A stretch of 64,000 nucleotides of DNA from Psychrobacter ciconiae (GTDB lineage Bacteria > Pseudomonadota > Gammaproteobacteria > Pseudomonadales > Moraxellaceae). Each line of letters begins with the position of its first letter. Position 1 is the first letter of the stretch. The position numbers and the translations under genes were made by a program. Of the stretch, positions 44,173 to 53,958 are shown piece by piece. The stretch spans positions 1 to 64,000 of the forward strand of contig NZ_CAJGYV010000001.1 of the NCBI RefSeq assembly GCF_904846055.1, written 5' to 3'. The notes below the pieces were generated by a model. The model was not told the DNA's origin. It did not search any database and saw nothing but the letters and a program-made list of their open reading frames with translations.

Positions 44173-44616
44173 TCAGTTGTCGCTTACCGTGTATTTAAGT
44201 AACTCGACCACCTGTTCAGGGGTTTGCGCCCAAGCCATGGCGGCGGCGTCCACCTCTTTTAGTGGATGGATGATGTCGCTCGCATGCAAAGTGATGTAAG
44301 GCTTGCCAAGTGCGGCGCAATATCCGGCGTCAAAAGCGGCGTTCCACTGCTTGTATTTATCGCCAAAGCGGATGATGGCAATGTCACATTTTTGAATTAA
44401 ATTTTTGGTACGGATGGCATTTACTTTTGAGGACTTATGATCGCGCCAAAATGAGTTGTCATCTTTGCCCAAAACGTCGCCTGCCGCGTCGCTGGCGTCA
44501 TGATCGGTGACCGCTGAGCTAAAACTGATCGGTAAGTTGTGCTCTTTTGCCCCTTGAATGATGCGCTCGCGCCAATCGGTGTGAATTTCGCCAGATAAAT
44601 AAACATTCCAAGTCAT
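44173..44616 (-). CDS. ytoQ: YtoQ family protein
   Basis: A 147-residue protein of the YtoQ family, which has a nucleoside 2-deoxyribosyltransferase-like fold. WNVYLSGEIHTDWRERI, FSSAVTDHDASDAAGDVLG, NSFWRDHKSSKVNAIRTKNLI, and IIRFGDKYKQWNAAFDAGYCAALGKPY are the family blocks. Function is unknown, though the fold suggests a nucleoside- or nucleotide-acting enzyme. AAGGA lies upstream of the ATG. It is between cysE and trmJ on the same strand but spaced by more than 100 bp on each side. Confidence 0.88.
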   Translation of the reverse strand: MTWNVYLSGEIHTDWRERIIQGAKEHNLPISFSSAVTDHDASDAAGDVLGKDDNSFWRDHKSSKVNAIRTKNLIQKCDIAIIRFGDKYKQWNAAFDAGYCAALGKPYITLHASDIIHPLKEVDAAAMAWAQTPEQVVELLKYTVSDN

Positions 44617-44733
44617 GATAAATTCCTTGTTGGTAATGACAGCTATTTATAGATAGCTTTTTGGTGAATTGAAAAAAGAGTCGGTTAACGAGTCAGATTT
44701 ACTTAATAAGTGACTTATTACTTAACAAGTGAC

Positions 44734-45558
44734 TTAAAGCGCTTCTTTAAGCAATTTAGCGATTAAAGCGCTTAGCAGCTGATATTCTTTTTGGTCAAGC
44801 TGAAGGCGCGAGCCTAGCCTTGATAGTCTTGATGGTAAAGACCGCAGATGCTCAGGGTCTGCCAAGTGGCGGGTGACCATAAGCTTGGTGATGCTGGTAG
44901 TTAACTGCTGCAATTGTGCTTGAGTGATGGCAGGCTCATCCCAGTGTTGGCGCAGCACAGTTTGAATCATTGCTGGTGCTGACTCATTTTGCAACTTATC
45001 AGCTGCCTTATTAGTAACATGGCTTTGCAAATAAGTAAAGACAAAGCTTGCGATGACCTGAACGGCTGAAGCGACGTTGAGCACCGGATAGTCGGGGTTG
45101 GCGTCGATTTGGATATGATAATCAGCAGCGGCAAGCTCGTCATTGGTCAAGCCGCGGTCCTCACGACCAAATAAAATGGCGATATTTGGCAAATTTTCAC
45201 AAGGCTGATGGTCAATAAAATCAGCAATTAAAGCAGCAGCTTGGCTAGGATTGACCACAGGTCGCGGCAAATGGCGGCTTCGGCTACTTGCCGCAAAGAC
45301 CAGTTGGCAGTCCTTAATCGCCTCATCAAGCGTGGGGCAAATTTTAGCTTGCGTTAAAATATCAATCCCGCCTGCGGCATAAGCTTCGCTGTTATTATCG
45401 ATCGGCAGTTTAGGGTCAACGACGATGAGCTTGGATAATCCCATCGTGTGCATGGCGCGAGCTGCAGAGCCAATATTGGCAGGCAGGGTGGTGTTTACCA
45501 TCACAATTTGAATGGCGTTTAAATAATGGGTAAGCTCATTTTTTGCTTCAGGGGTCAT
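44734..45558 (-). CDS. trmJ: tRNA (cytidine/uridine-2'-O-)-methyltransferase TrmJ
   Basis: A SPOUT enzyme that 2'-O-methylates position 32 of several tRNAs. IQIVMVNTTLPANIGSAARAMHTMG begins the domain, FGREDRGLTNDELAAAD and YPVLNVASAVQVIASFVF form the knotted cofactor site, and the C-terminal 80 residues form the TrmJ-specific helical domain. The 274 residues are the expected size. It starts six bases after the HPt gene, so the two are probably co-transcribed. AGGA precedes the ATG. Confidence 0.94.
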   Translation of the reverse strand: MTPEAKNELTHYLNAIQIVMVNTTLPANIGSAARAMHTMGLSKLIVVDPKLPIDNNSEAYAAGGIDILTQAKICPTLDEAIKDCQLVFAASSRSRHLPRPVVNPSQAAALIADFIDHQPCENLPNIAILFGREDRGLTNDELAAADYHIQIDANPDYPVLNVASAVQVIASFVFTYLQSHVTNKAADKLQNESAPAMIQTVLRQHWDEPAITQAQLQQLTTSITKLMVTRHLADPEHLRSLPSRLSRLGSRLQLDQKEYQLLSALIAKLLKEAL

Positions 45559-45564
45559 TAATAG

Positions 45565-45927
45565 TTATCCTAAACGCTTTAAAATGGTAGCTTCGGTGGC
45601 ATCAAGTGCTTGCTCAAGGTATTGTAAAGTTGGGTGTTGAGTGCTGATGTCTTGATTGCGGCACGCTTCTTGCAAATTTGAAGCCAGCGTCATCAGCAAT
45701 GTCGTTCCTAAATTTGCACTTGCGCCTTTCATCGCATGAGCCGCTTCAAACCCTGCTGCATTGTCATTGTTAGCAAAAGCGTCTTGTAGGGTGCTTAGCC
45801 GTTTTTTGCTATCGGTAATAAAGGTGCGAACCAAGTCATCAAAGTCATCGTCAAGCAGGTCGCGCATGTCTTCAAACTGCTCATCGTTAATGAGGTGTTG
45901 AGGGTCAAAGTTAGATTCTGCGGTCAT
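45565..45927 (-). CDS. Orphan histidine phosphotransfer (HPt) protein
   Basis: A 120-residue four-helix HPt protein that would pass phosphate between a hybrid sensor kinase and a response regulator. AAHAMKGASANLGTTLL carries the phosphorylated His64, in the H-x-x-K-G-x-x-x-x-x-G motif. The start at 45927 has GAGG upstream and is favoured over the longer frame. No hybrid kinase is encoded in the window, so the partners lie elsewhere. It lies between dnaE and trmJ on the same strand. Confidence 0.9.
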   Translation of the reverse strand: MTAESNFDPQHLINDEQFEDMRDLLDDDFDDLVRTFITDSKKRLSTLQDAFANNDNAAGFEAAHAMKGASANLGTTLLMTLASNLQEACRNQDISTQHPTLQYLEQALDATEATILKRLG

Positions 45928-45993
45928 GAAAGGTTTCCTCATCGCGCCGCTTTCAAGCAGCGCTGATTCCAGTAAAAAGACAGACTTTAAAAG

Positions 45994-48900
45994 TTAATGA
46001 TAATGAAATTGCAAATGCTCATCGCCAACGATGGCTTTTAGCGCCATTAGATTATCATCATTCGGATAAACGCGCCAGTGCTCCGACAGCTCAACCGTGG
46101 CTTTGGCGTAGTCCTCAATCAGGCAAAGCTCAAGCGGCGTGCAGTTGTCGTTGATAATTTTAGGTTTGGTAATCGCGGCGTTCACCACTGCTGAATGCTC
46201 AATCACATCGCCTAAATCTACCATGTCAGGCGGCATCGCGCTGTTGTCATAATTGTTGTAATAATCATAAGCGTCGTCATTGCCGTGGTCATCGGTATCG
46301 CTATCGAGCGCTTGAGTTGGTGGCGGAATGAGATGACTTTGCGCTGATTTTAACAGCGGTTTTAATTTTAACAAGCGTTCAATGTCATCACCTTTTAATG
46401 AAACACTGATTTTTTTAAGCCAACGAACGCGAGCATCAACCATGCTCAGCGCTTTATCAAGGCGCGCAAAAAGTCTGCGATCACGCTCGCGGATGCTGCC
46501 TTTGATGATGACAACTTCTTCAATTTTTAGCTGATCTTTGACGCGGTTAAAGCGCTCGGCATAGCAGCTGACCTCAAGTCGCGATGTGCCATCGTCAAGC
46601 ATGATCACGTAGCGGTTGCCAAAGTTGGCAATGTCCATGATAAGCCCTGCAAAATAGCAGCCGCCATTGTAGCCGGTGTCGGTGAGCGTGGCTAAGGTGG
46701 CGCCGCCAGTGAAGTGCTTCAGCTCCGCGCGATACTCGTCAATCGGATGTCCGGTTAAGTACAGTCCTAAGGTGCTTTTTTCAGCTTTTAGGCGGACTTT
46801 ATCATTCCAAATCAGCTCGGGATCAGTTGGCAGCGGCGGCGCAGCAACAACGCTTTCCATCTCCCCAAACAAGTCCATGATGCCAAGCTCACTATTATTG
46901 CGGTCTTGCTCGGCTGCCTGAACTGCGCTTGGCAACTGGCTCATGAGCGCGCCGCGAATACTAAAGGCGGCGTCAATTGGCAAGTCAGGTCGCAAGGTGT
47001 TGGCAAAATCATCAAAGCAGCCAGCTTTGACCAGTGCATCAAGGGTGCGTTTATTGACCTTTTTCATGTCAACGCGGCGGCAAAAGTCAAACAAGTCGCT
47101 AAATACGCCGCCGGATTTTCGAGCTTCAACGATGGATTCCACCGCGCCTTCGCCAACGCCTTTAATCGCCCCTAAACCATAAATGATGTTGTCCTTAGAG
47201 TCAGCAACAAAATGCCATTCACTGCGATTCACCGACGGATTGACCACGGTTAACCCAAAGTTTTCACGGCAATCATTGATAAAAAACACCACGTTATCGG
47301 TGTTGTTCATGTCAGAGGTTAATACCGCCGCCATAAACTCTGCCGGATAATAGTGTTTTAAATACGCCGTTTGATAGGCGAGAACGCCATAAGCTGCTGA
47401 GTGTGATTTGTTAAAACCGTAGCCGGCAAACTTTTCCATTAAGTCAAACACGCCGCCGGACGTGGCTTCATCGATGCCTTGGTTAAGCGCGCCGGTCACA
47501 AAGATATCGCGCTGCTTTGCCATCTCCTCCGGCTTTTTCTTACCCATGGCGCGCCTGAGCATATCCGCGCCGCCGAGGCTATAGCCTGCCATGACTTGCG
47601 AGATTTGCATCACCTGTTCTTGATAAACGATAACGCCGTTGGTATTTTCTAAAATCGGCTCAAGGTTGGGATGGTCGTAAATGACTTCTTCGCGACCATG
47701 CTTTCGGTCGATGTACATCTCGACCATGCCAGCATCCAGTGGTCCTGGGCGATACAGCGCACACATGGCGATGACGTCCTCGATATTGCTAGGCTGCAAT
47801 TTAGCGAGGTACTTTTTCATCCCCATACTTTCTAACTGAAAGACGGCGGTGGTCTTAGCTTCTTGTAGCAGTTTATAAGCGTTTTTATCATCAAGCGGCA
47901 AGTCCTCTAACACCAGCTCAGGCTTGTTTTCACTTTTTCGGCGCTCGTTGATGTTTTTGACCGCCGCATTAATGACGGTTAAATTTCGAAGTCCCAAAAA
48001 GTCAAACTTAACAAGTCCAACGGCTTCAACGTCGTCTTTGTCAAATTGGCTGACGCGGTGACCGTCTTCATCGCAATAAATGGCGCTAAAATCGGTGATT
48101 TTATTAGGCGCAATTAAAACGCCGCCGGCATGTTTGCCCACGTTTCGGCAAACGCCCTCAAGCTTAATTGCCATCTCCCAAATCTCAAGGGCGTCCTCAT
48201 AATCCATGTTGCCCGGATTTTTAATCAAATCTTTGAGCTGCGGCTCTTGCTCCAAGGCGTCATTAAGCGTAATCCCCGGTGTTTTGGGAATCAGCTTAGA
48301 CATTTTATTGGCAAGACCGTAGGATTTGCCCTGAACGCGCGCCACATCGCGGACGACTGCTTTTGCTGCCATCGTTCCAAAGGTGATGATTTGCGATACC
48401 GCCTCGCGACCGTAGGTATTTGCCACGTAATCAATCACGCGGTCACGACCATCAATACAAAAGTCAATATCAAAGTCGGGCATTGACACCCGCTCGGGGT
48501 TCAAAAAGCGTTCAAATAGCAAGTCATAGTGCAAGGGGTCAAGGTCGGTGATGTTCAGCGCATATGCCACAAGCGACCCTGCGCCTGAGCCACGACCGGG
48601 ACCTACGGGGACGCCATTGGCTTTTGCCCAGCGGATAAAATCCATCACAATTAAAAAATAGCCGGGGAAGCCCATGGATAAAATAACGTCAAGCTCATAT
48701 TCAAGCCGCTCATCATAAGGCTTGCGAACGGCTTCCCAAGTCTCGTCACGCGACTCCACGGGGTACAGCTTTTGCAGGCGCTCATCTAAACCGCGCTTGG
48801 ACTCACTGCGAAAAAAGGACTCAATGGTTTCGCCCTCAGGAACAGGAAACTCCGGTAACACGTTAATGCCAAGGGTCAATGCCACATTGCAGCGGGAAGC

Positions 48901-49674
48901 TAAGTGAACGGTATTGTCAATCACTTGTGGAATGTCGGCAAATAGCGCCTGCATTTGCGATTGTGATTTTAAATATTGCTCCTCCGAGTACAATTTCGGG
49001 CGGTTTGGATCCGCCAAAACATATGAGCCGGCAATACAAACGCGGGCTTCATGAGCATCAAAGTCGTCTTGGGTTAAAAATCGAACGTCATTATGAGCAA
49101 CAATAGGAATTTGATGGCGAGCGCCAAAATGAATCGCCGCATGGATAAAAGCATCTTCGCCGGCGCGATTGGTGCGCTTAATCGCCAAATAAAGCCGGTC
49201 GCCAAAAGCTGATTGCCAATCGACAATCAACTCGTCTGCTTTTTCAGGCGCCGCGCCAATGAGCGCTTGACCGATTTCTGATTTTTCGGTGAATAGCGCT
49301 ATGACGCCCTCGCTATGCTCAAGGACTTGCTCGCGGGTGACAATGGGTGTCCCGCGATTGTCCGGATTGGCGCGACCGTGAGTGAAGCCAAAAGACACAA
49401 TCCGCGTTAGGTTTTGATAGCCGGTATTGTCCATCGCAAGCAGCATCAATCGCGAATCTTCATTATCAACGATAATTTCGCTACCGATAATCGGCTTAAT
49501 TCCTGCGCCAAGGCAAGCCCGATAAAACTTCACCGTGGCATAAAGATTGGACAAATCAGTCAATGCCAACGCGCGCTGATTGTCTGCTGCCGCAGCTTTG
49601 ACAAGCGCTTTAATACGAACGATGGAGTCGGTGATGGAGTATTCGCTGTGAATGCCTAGATGAACAAATGCCAT
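45994..49674 (-). CDS. dnaE: DNA polymerase III alpha subunit
   Basis: The replicative polymerase subunit, 1226 residues. The PHP domain starts FVHLGIHSEYSITDSIVRI. The catalytic block PVGPGRGSGAGSLVAYAL and MPDFDIDFCIDGRDRVIDYV supplies two of the three metal-binding Asp residues. NKSHSAAYGVLAYQTAYLKHYY lies in the fingers and helix-hairpin-helix region. GIMDLFGEM at about residue 931 fits the internal beta-clamp binding site. An OB-fold follows. Between the OB-fold and the end lies an acidic Asp/Tyr/Asn-rich insertion (about residues 1125-1150) not expected in E. coli DnaE. dnaQ and holE are not nearby. Confidence 0.96.
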   Translation of the reverse strand: MAFVHLGIHSEYSITDSIVRIKALVKAAAADNQRALALTDLSNLYATVKFYRACLGAGIKPIIGSEIIVDNEDSRLMLLAMDNTGYQNLTRIVSFGFTHGRANPDNRGTPIVTREQVLEHSEGVIALFTEKSEIGQALIGAAPEKADELIVDWQSAFGDRLYLAIKRTNRAGEDAFIHAAIHFGARHQIPIVAHNDVRFLTQDDFDAHEARVCIAGSYVLADPNRPKLYSEEQYLKSQSQMQALFADIPQVIDNTVHLASRCNVALTLGINVLPEFPVPEGETIESFFRSESKRGLDERLQKLYPVESRDETWEAVRKPYDERLEYELDVILSMGFPGYFLIVMDFIRWAKANGVPVGPGRGSGAGSLVAYALNITDLDPLHYDLLFERFLNPERVSMPDFDIDFCIDGRDRVIDYVANTYGREAVSQIITFGTMAAKAVVRDVARVQGKSYGLANKMSKLIPKTPGITLNDALEQEPQLKDLIKNPGNMDYEDALEIWEMAIKLEGVCRNVGKHAGGVLIAPNKITDFSAIYCDEDGHRVSQFDKDDVEAVGLVKFDFLGLRNLTVINAAVKNINERRKSENKPELVLEDLPLDDKNAYKLLQEAKTTAVFQLESMGMKKYLAKLQPSNIEDVIAMCALYRPGPLDAGMVEMYIDRKHGREEVIYDHPNLEPILENTNGVIVYQEQVMQISQVMAGYSLGGADMLRRAMGKKKPEEMAKQRDIFVTGALNQGIDEATSGGVFDLMEKFAGYGFNKSHSAAYGVLAYQTAYLKHYYPAEFMAAVLTSDMNNTDNVVFFINDCRENFGLTVVNPSVNRSEWHFVADSKDNIIYGLGAIKGVGEGAVESIVEARKSGGVFSDLFDFCRRVDMKKVNKRTLDALVKAGCFDDFANTLRPDLPIDAAFSIRGALMSQLPSAVQAAEQDRNNSELGIMDLFGEMESVVAAPPLPTDPELIWNDKVRLKAEKSTLGLYLTGHPIDEYRAELKHFTGGATLATLTDTGYNGGCYFAGLIMDIANFGNRYVIMLDDGTSRLEVSCYAERFNRVKDQLKIEEVVIIKGSIRERDRRLFARLDKALSMVDARVRWLKKISVSLKGDDIERLLKLKPLLKSAQSHLIPPPTQALDSDTDDHGNDDAYDYYNNYDNSAMPPDMVDLGDVIEHSAVVNAAITKPKIINDNCTPLELCLIEDYAKATVELSEHWRVYPNDDNLMALKAIVGDEHLQFHYH

Positions 49675-49752
49675 AAATCGCTCTTTTGCTAACTTGCGTT
49701 GGTTTTAATAAAAAATTAAATATTATCAAGGTAATAAAGCTTGCCAAAACAA

Positions 49753-49777
49753 AAATAAGGCAACTCTCGCCTTATTT
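49753..49777. terminator. Terminator downstream of the DUF4236 gene
   Basis: A 9-bp perfect stem (AAATAAGGC / GCCTTATTT) with a 7-nt loop, read on the minus strand 55 bp after the DUF4236 stop and before dnaE. Confidence 0.6.
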
Positions 49778-49831
49778 ATCAATCAAGCTTTTAGCCCAAT
49801 ATCATAGCATTTTTTCAAAAAATCCGCCACG

Positions 49832-50224
49832 TTATCGCCAAGCTAAAATAAAGAGAATCAGCCAAATAAAGCTCACCACGCGGCTTATCGTCGAGTGACC
49901 TTGCCGCAGGGTAAACCATGCAAAAATAATCGGGAGCAAAAAAATGCCAAGCGCTAAAGGCAAACTGACGCTACGATGATTTCTTAGGTTTTGATTGGGA
50001 ATAGGCGGTCGTGAAGTCCGGTTGGTGGCTGGTTGGTACGGTCGATAACTTGAATAAGACAGCCCAGTTTTGGGAATGCCAACAGTGCTGCTGCGAGTGC
50101 CTTTTTTACCAATGTTAACGCGAGCACCGCTTCGACCGATCGAGACGCTCGACAGTCCTTTTTTACTGATGTTAAGCCGCACGCCGGGTGCAAGCTTGAT
50201 GCTTTTGCGAAACCTAAACCCCAT
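49832..50224 (-). CDS. DUF4236 domain membrane protein
   Basis: A 130-residue protein. Residues 1-57, with MGFRFRKSIKLAPGVRLNISKKG, SVSIGRSGARVNIGKKG, and a TRSSTVGIPKTGLSYSS ending, are a textbook DUF4236 domain. A Pro/Arg/Asn linker follows, then two hydrophobic helices (about residues 86-104 and 112-129). DUF4236 has no known function and is often found in phage-like or membrane contexts. It is upstream of dnaE on the same strand, separated by a terminator. Confidence 0.88.
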   Translation of the reverse strand: MGFRFRKSIKLAPGVRLNISKKGLSSVSIGRSGARVNIGKKGTRSSTVGIPKTGLSYSSYRPYQPATNRTSRPPIPNQNLRNHRSVSLPLALGIFLLPIIFAWFTLRQGHSTISRVVSFIWLILFILAWR

Positions 50225-50433
50225 AGCTACTCGCCTTTATTAAACCTTTGTTTTATAACCCTTAATTTAGCTTAACCGCACTGCCAAAATTAAATGCTAT
50301 ATTAAATTTTGTATCCCAACCTTACTTATAAATTGCTTAATTGTAACTTGGTATGTTATAAGTAATCTATAAACGTAGCAAGCGATTGTTTGGCAATCGA
50401 TGCGATAGCGGCTGGCAACGATTAAGGATGATT

Positions 50434-52206
50434 ATGATACGGTTGAATCACAAGCGCTCATCGCGCCTTAACAGTCTTTTGTGGTGGTCGCCGCAAGTTG
50501 CGATTAAAAAGGGTGCGCTCAATAGATCGTGCCTTGCTGCTGCCATCAGTGCCGGACTGGTTTTGATGACAGGATGTCAATCTACGCCAACGGCTGCTAC
50601 GCCGCAAAACAGACCGTCGATTGATTTTAGCCGTATCGACAATGCGAACACTAGCGCCCAAAGCCGCGCGTTTCATGAGGTCATGCCTAACAATACGGCA
50701 GAATATCAAGCCCTTTTTGCGCAATCAGGCGCGGTCAATAGCGAAAAGCAAGCTAAGCTTCGACTGGTTGCTGCCATGAGTCAGCACTTAACTACGCCGC
50801 ATTGGTCAAGCACTCAGGTGCGCTCTTATGGTGCGCCATTTGTCAGTGAGGGCAGCATCGACCACGGCGCGGACAGTATTTTTAAATCCCTATTAGACGT
50901 TTATCTGTACCGGCTTAACCGCACTATTGAGGCGCTAACGGCAGAAAGTGATGACGCAGAACAGGTGGTCGAAAATATCGCGCAAGAGGTGGACGCCGCC
51001 GCTGAGGCAGCTGATTCACAAGATGATAATTATGCCATAGAAGATGACAGCGATTATGATCGCAATATTTTTGGTATTACTAATTTAAATCCGTTTCAGC
51101 TATTGCATGATTATGCCGAAATGCGCAACCAAAAAGCCAGCTCAGAGAGTTTGGCAATGCTTCCTAATGTTTTAAGCTTGCTAAAGCGCACCCCTGAGCA
51201 AATTGCTGCCAAAAATAACTATCAAAATCAATACCTAACTATCAATACGCTCAGTCGCTTTGACCCCAAACAAAAGCAATTTCAAAGCGTTTTAAGCTAC
51301 GATTATCTTGCGCCCACGATGAGCTCATCCGTTCAGCTGCCTATAGCGGTGGATTTTGCCCGTAACCGCTTGCGTGTTGACCCTGCGGCTATGATGCCAC
51401 TGGTGGCATTGATGAATCCTGAAAATGCCTTGCTGCCAAAAGATATGGCAGGGAAGACGATTGATTTTCATTTGACTGAAAACATGCGTGCCGGCATGCC
51501 AACGAGCGTTATTTATGACGCGGTTACGGACGCATTTTTAGCCAGTATCAGCGAGCTTGATGCCACAAACTTTACGCCGGTTGATATTACTGAAGATAAG
51601 TTTGCTAAAGACCTTCGCGCCACTCGCGCTATAAAAATCAATGCTGATGCCAAATTTAGCGGTAAACTCATCGGGATTATGATGAAGCATTTAACCAAGT
51701 CCCTCAATGACTATGTCAAAGCCAATCCTAAAAATACGGATGAAAACAAAGCGCTTCAAGATATTTTAACCAAGATGGCGCTTTATAATGAAGGCTATCA
51801 AAGCGCTGATGTTGGGTCGTTGGTTCAGCTGATTGAAGCGATTGCGCCGATTGATTTTAATAACAGCAATTATTATTATTTGGACGCGAATAATCGATTG
51901 GTTGGCAAGCAGCAACGTTTAGATGTTGGCAGCGGATTATTTGACATGCGCAATCAAATCCTTAGCCAGTCGCGCTTTGAGCAAGACTTAAGCCGCCATC
52001 CGCTTGCGCCATTATTGTCAAAAACCTTCGATGCGGCAGCGACAGGTATTGATGGCAACGCTTGGCTTAACACCATTCGCCAAGATGAATACCGCAAAAG
52101 CCAAGCTCGATATGCCCGCTATGATTATGGGTTAGAAGAAGCAGGGCTGATGGATGACTATTCAAGCAATATTGTCATTGATGAATTGCCAAATAGCGAG
52201 GATTAA
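50434..52206 (+). CDS. Predicted lipoprotein of unknown function (first of a pair)
   Basis: A 590-residue protein exported as a lipoprotein: an unusually long basic N-region precedes a hydrophobic stretch and the lipobox LMTGC (Cys48). AAGGA lies five bases before the ATG at 50434. I recognise no domain. The mature part is mostly helical with acidic patches, including a Glu/Asp/Ala run at about residues 180-205. Blocks such as QFQSVLSYDYLAP, VDFARNRLRVDP, LPKDMAGKTIDF and YYYLDANNRLVGKQQRLDV have counterparts in the next gene, so the two look like old paralogues. It may be outer-membrane anchored, since the residue after Cys is Gln rather than Asp. Confidence 0.8.
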   Translation: MIRLNHKRSSRLNSLLWWSPQVAIKKGALNRSCLAAAISAGLVLMTGCQSTPTAATPQNRPSIDFSRIDNANTSAQSRAFHEVMPNNTAEYQALFAQSGAVNSEKQAKLRLVAAMSQHLTTPHWSSTQVRSYGAPFVSEGSIDHGADSIFKSLLDVYLYRLNRTIEALTAESDDAEQVVENIAQEVDAAAEAADSQDDNYAIEDDSDYDRNIFGITNLNPFQLLHDYAEMRNQKASSESLAMLPNVLSLLKRTPEQIAAKNNYQNQYLTINTLSRFDPKQKQFQSVLSYDYLAPTMSSSVQLPIAVDFARNRLRVDPAAMMPLVALMNPENALLPKDMAGKTIDFHLTENMRAGMPTSVIYDAVTDAFLASISELDATNFTPVDITEDKFAKDLRATRAIKINADAKFSGKLIGIMMKHLTKSLNDYVKANPKNTDENKALQDILTKMALYNEGYQSADVGSLVQLIEAIAPIDFNNSNYYYLDANNRLVGKQQRLDVGSGLFDMRNQILSQSRFEQDLSRHPLAPLLSKTFDAAATGIDGNAWLNTIRQDEYRKSQARYARYDYGLEEAGLMDDYSSNIVIDELPNSED

Positions 52207-52285
52207 CAGTTGGTAACTCACGGCTGATGACCGTTTATGAATAAAAGATTTGGCTGGCAAGCAACTGGCTTTTAAGGATACGATT

Positions 52286-53878
52286 ATGACGCTTTACCCC
52301 AATTTGCGCGCCCCATGGCTGATACTACCACTGGCAATCAGTGTGCTGAGCGGTTGTCAATCCATGTCAGTAAATGGCACTAAGACCGCCGCTCAACTGC
52401 CAAGCGCCCACCCAAAGGATTTGGTGATTAACGCGCTCAAAGCGCAGCGCAAGCAGTCCTTTAGCTATCATAGCAATATTAATATTGCCGCGCCTGTGCC
52501 AAGCAATCAAGCCCTTGTGGTCGCTTCAAGTGCCCACAGCCATTGTCAAACCGTTCATGACAACGCTTATATTAACCTGCTTAAACAAGCTGAAGCGGCA
52601 AAAACTGAAGTTTATGATGTGCGATTTGAGGCGCAGCGCGACCAGATTAAAGCCAATTACGTGACCTGTTTTGACGCTTATCAGGCTTGGCTTAAAACTC
52701 AAGACTCAGATAATTATCAACCTGCTGATAAAAAATATGCTGCCCTTATCAAAATGTTTGATAACTATCCGGTCAAACAAAGCCAAGGCGATGTTAAAAA
52801 GCGTCAATTGCTTAATGAATATGGTTTTAAGCCGCTGTCAATAAATGCTCAAGGCAACTATCAGCCGCTTTTGGGCAAAATGACCATGTTAGCGTCGGTT
52901 CAATATCATGCCAAAAACCACCAAAGCCAAATTAATCAGCCGATTTATATTGATTTAAAATCAGGTCAATTATACCTTTGGGCGGATAATGCCGCTTTTA
53001 TCAGCTCGCAGTTGTTTGACGAAAAACTGGGGGTTAAGTGGAAAAATAAATGGCTAAAAATAGACTTAAATGATGGCAGCTTGCCTAAGGGTTTTGGTCG
53101 TGCGCTAATTCAAAATCATTTTGCAGCGTTTGACAGTATGCTTGCCGCCATGCCAGCAGGTGAGTTTAGCTATATTGCGCCCACCGACTTAAGCAAGCTT
53201 AGTTTTGTTCTGCCGACTCATCAACTCTCCGCCATGCAATCAAGCGCGCTGATCGTCCGTCAGCAGCAAAGCGTTGATACGCAAATCCAAAACTATAACA
53301 CCTATTTAACCACCTTTTATAATTTAATGAGTAAGCAGTTTCCCGAGTTGGCAAGCGATGAGGGCGACGGCATGACCGAATCGTCAAATTTGATCGAAAC
53401 GTCATTTAATAGCAAAAAACTGATGCAATTGATGTTAAGTTCCGTCAAGGCGAGGATGAGCAGTGATGCTATCGTTGCAAAATCTGGCGATATTGAGGAG
53501 CGGTTTTACGGGTTTGACAACAAAAAGCGCTTAATGTGGCAACAGGCGCATAGCTTTGGCGGCACGCAAACGACAGACTTACCCAATCAAGCCGATACGC
53601 TTATGAGTATTGATGTGTTAAGCCAGTTTTTACCGCTTAACCGCGAAACCAACTTTGTAAACTTGCCAAAAAACAGTCAGATACCAACGGCTGAAACCAG
53701 CGTTGACTTAAGAGACTATAGCAAAGCCTTGCTCGCGCGTTACAATCAGGGCGGTGGGGCGACTTTTGGCAAGCTGATTTTTGGGGCGATGGGCGGTCAG
53801 TCGCCACTATTTCCAAGTGATGATTCTGCCGACAGTGATAGGTTAGAAATGCCTAGCGAAAATGAGATTTTGGACTAA
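52286..53878 (+). CDS. Predicted lipoprotein of unknown function (second of a pair)
   Basis: A 530-residue lipoprotein with signal sequence MTLYPNLRAPWLILPLAISV and lipobox LSGC (Cys24). AAGGA precedes the ATG at 52286, which I prefer to the longer frame from 52250. No named domain is evident. It shares spaced blocks with the preceding protein (for example IYIDLKSGQLYLWAD, WLKIDLNDGSLPKGF and FYGFDNKKRLMWQQ in the same order), pointing to duplication. It lies 79 bp after it and is followed by a strong terminator, so the two probably form an operon. Confidence 0.8.
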   Translation: MTLYPNLRAPWLILPLAISVLSGCQSMSVNGTKTAAQLPSAHPKDLVINALKAQRKQSFSYHSNINIAAPVPSNQALVVASSAHSHCQTVHDNAYINLLKQAEAAKTEVYDVRFEAQRDQIKANYVTCFDAYQAWLKTQDSDNYQPADKKYAALIKMFDNYPVKQSQGDVKKRQLLNEYGFKPLSINAQGNYQPLLGKMTMLASVQYHAKNHQSQINQPIYIDLKSGQLYLWADNAAFISSQLFDEKLGVKWKNKWLKIDLNDGSLPKGFGRALIQNHFAAFDSMLAAMPAGEFSYIAPTDLSKLSFVLPTHQLSAMQSSALIVRQQQSVDTQIQNYNTYLTTFYNLMSKQFPELASDEGDGMTESSNLIETSFNSKKLMQLMLSSVKARMSSDAIVAKSGDIEERFYGFDNKKRLMWQQAHSFGGTQTTDLPNQADTLMSIDVLSQFLPLNRETNFVNLPKNSQIPTAETSVDLRDYSKALLARYNQGGGATFGKLIFGAMGGQSPLFPSDDSADSDRLEMPSENEILD

Positions 53879-53899
53879 AAAACTTACCCTTAAGACCAT

Positions 53900-53929
53900 A
53901 AAAAAGCGCCCCAATTGAGCGCTTTTTTT
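53900..53929. terminator. Terminator after the lipoprotein pair
   Basis: A 10-bp perfect stem (AAAAAAGCGC / GCGCTTTTTT) with a 9-nt loop, shared by the lipoprotein operon and the converging CpxP/Spy-like gene. Confidence 0.85.
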
Positions 53930-53958
53930 AATGTTGAATGTTTTGATTAAAAGTTTAC

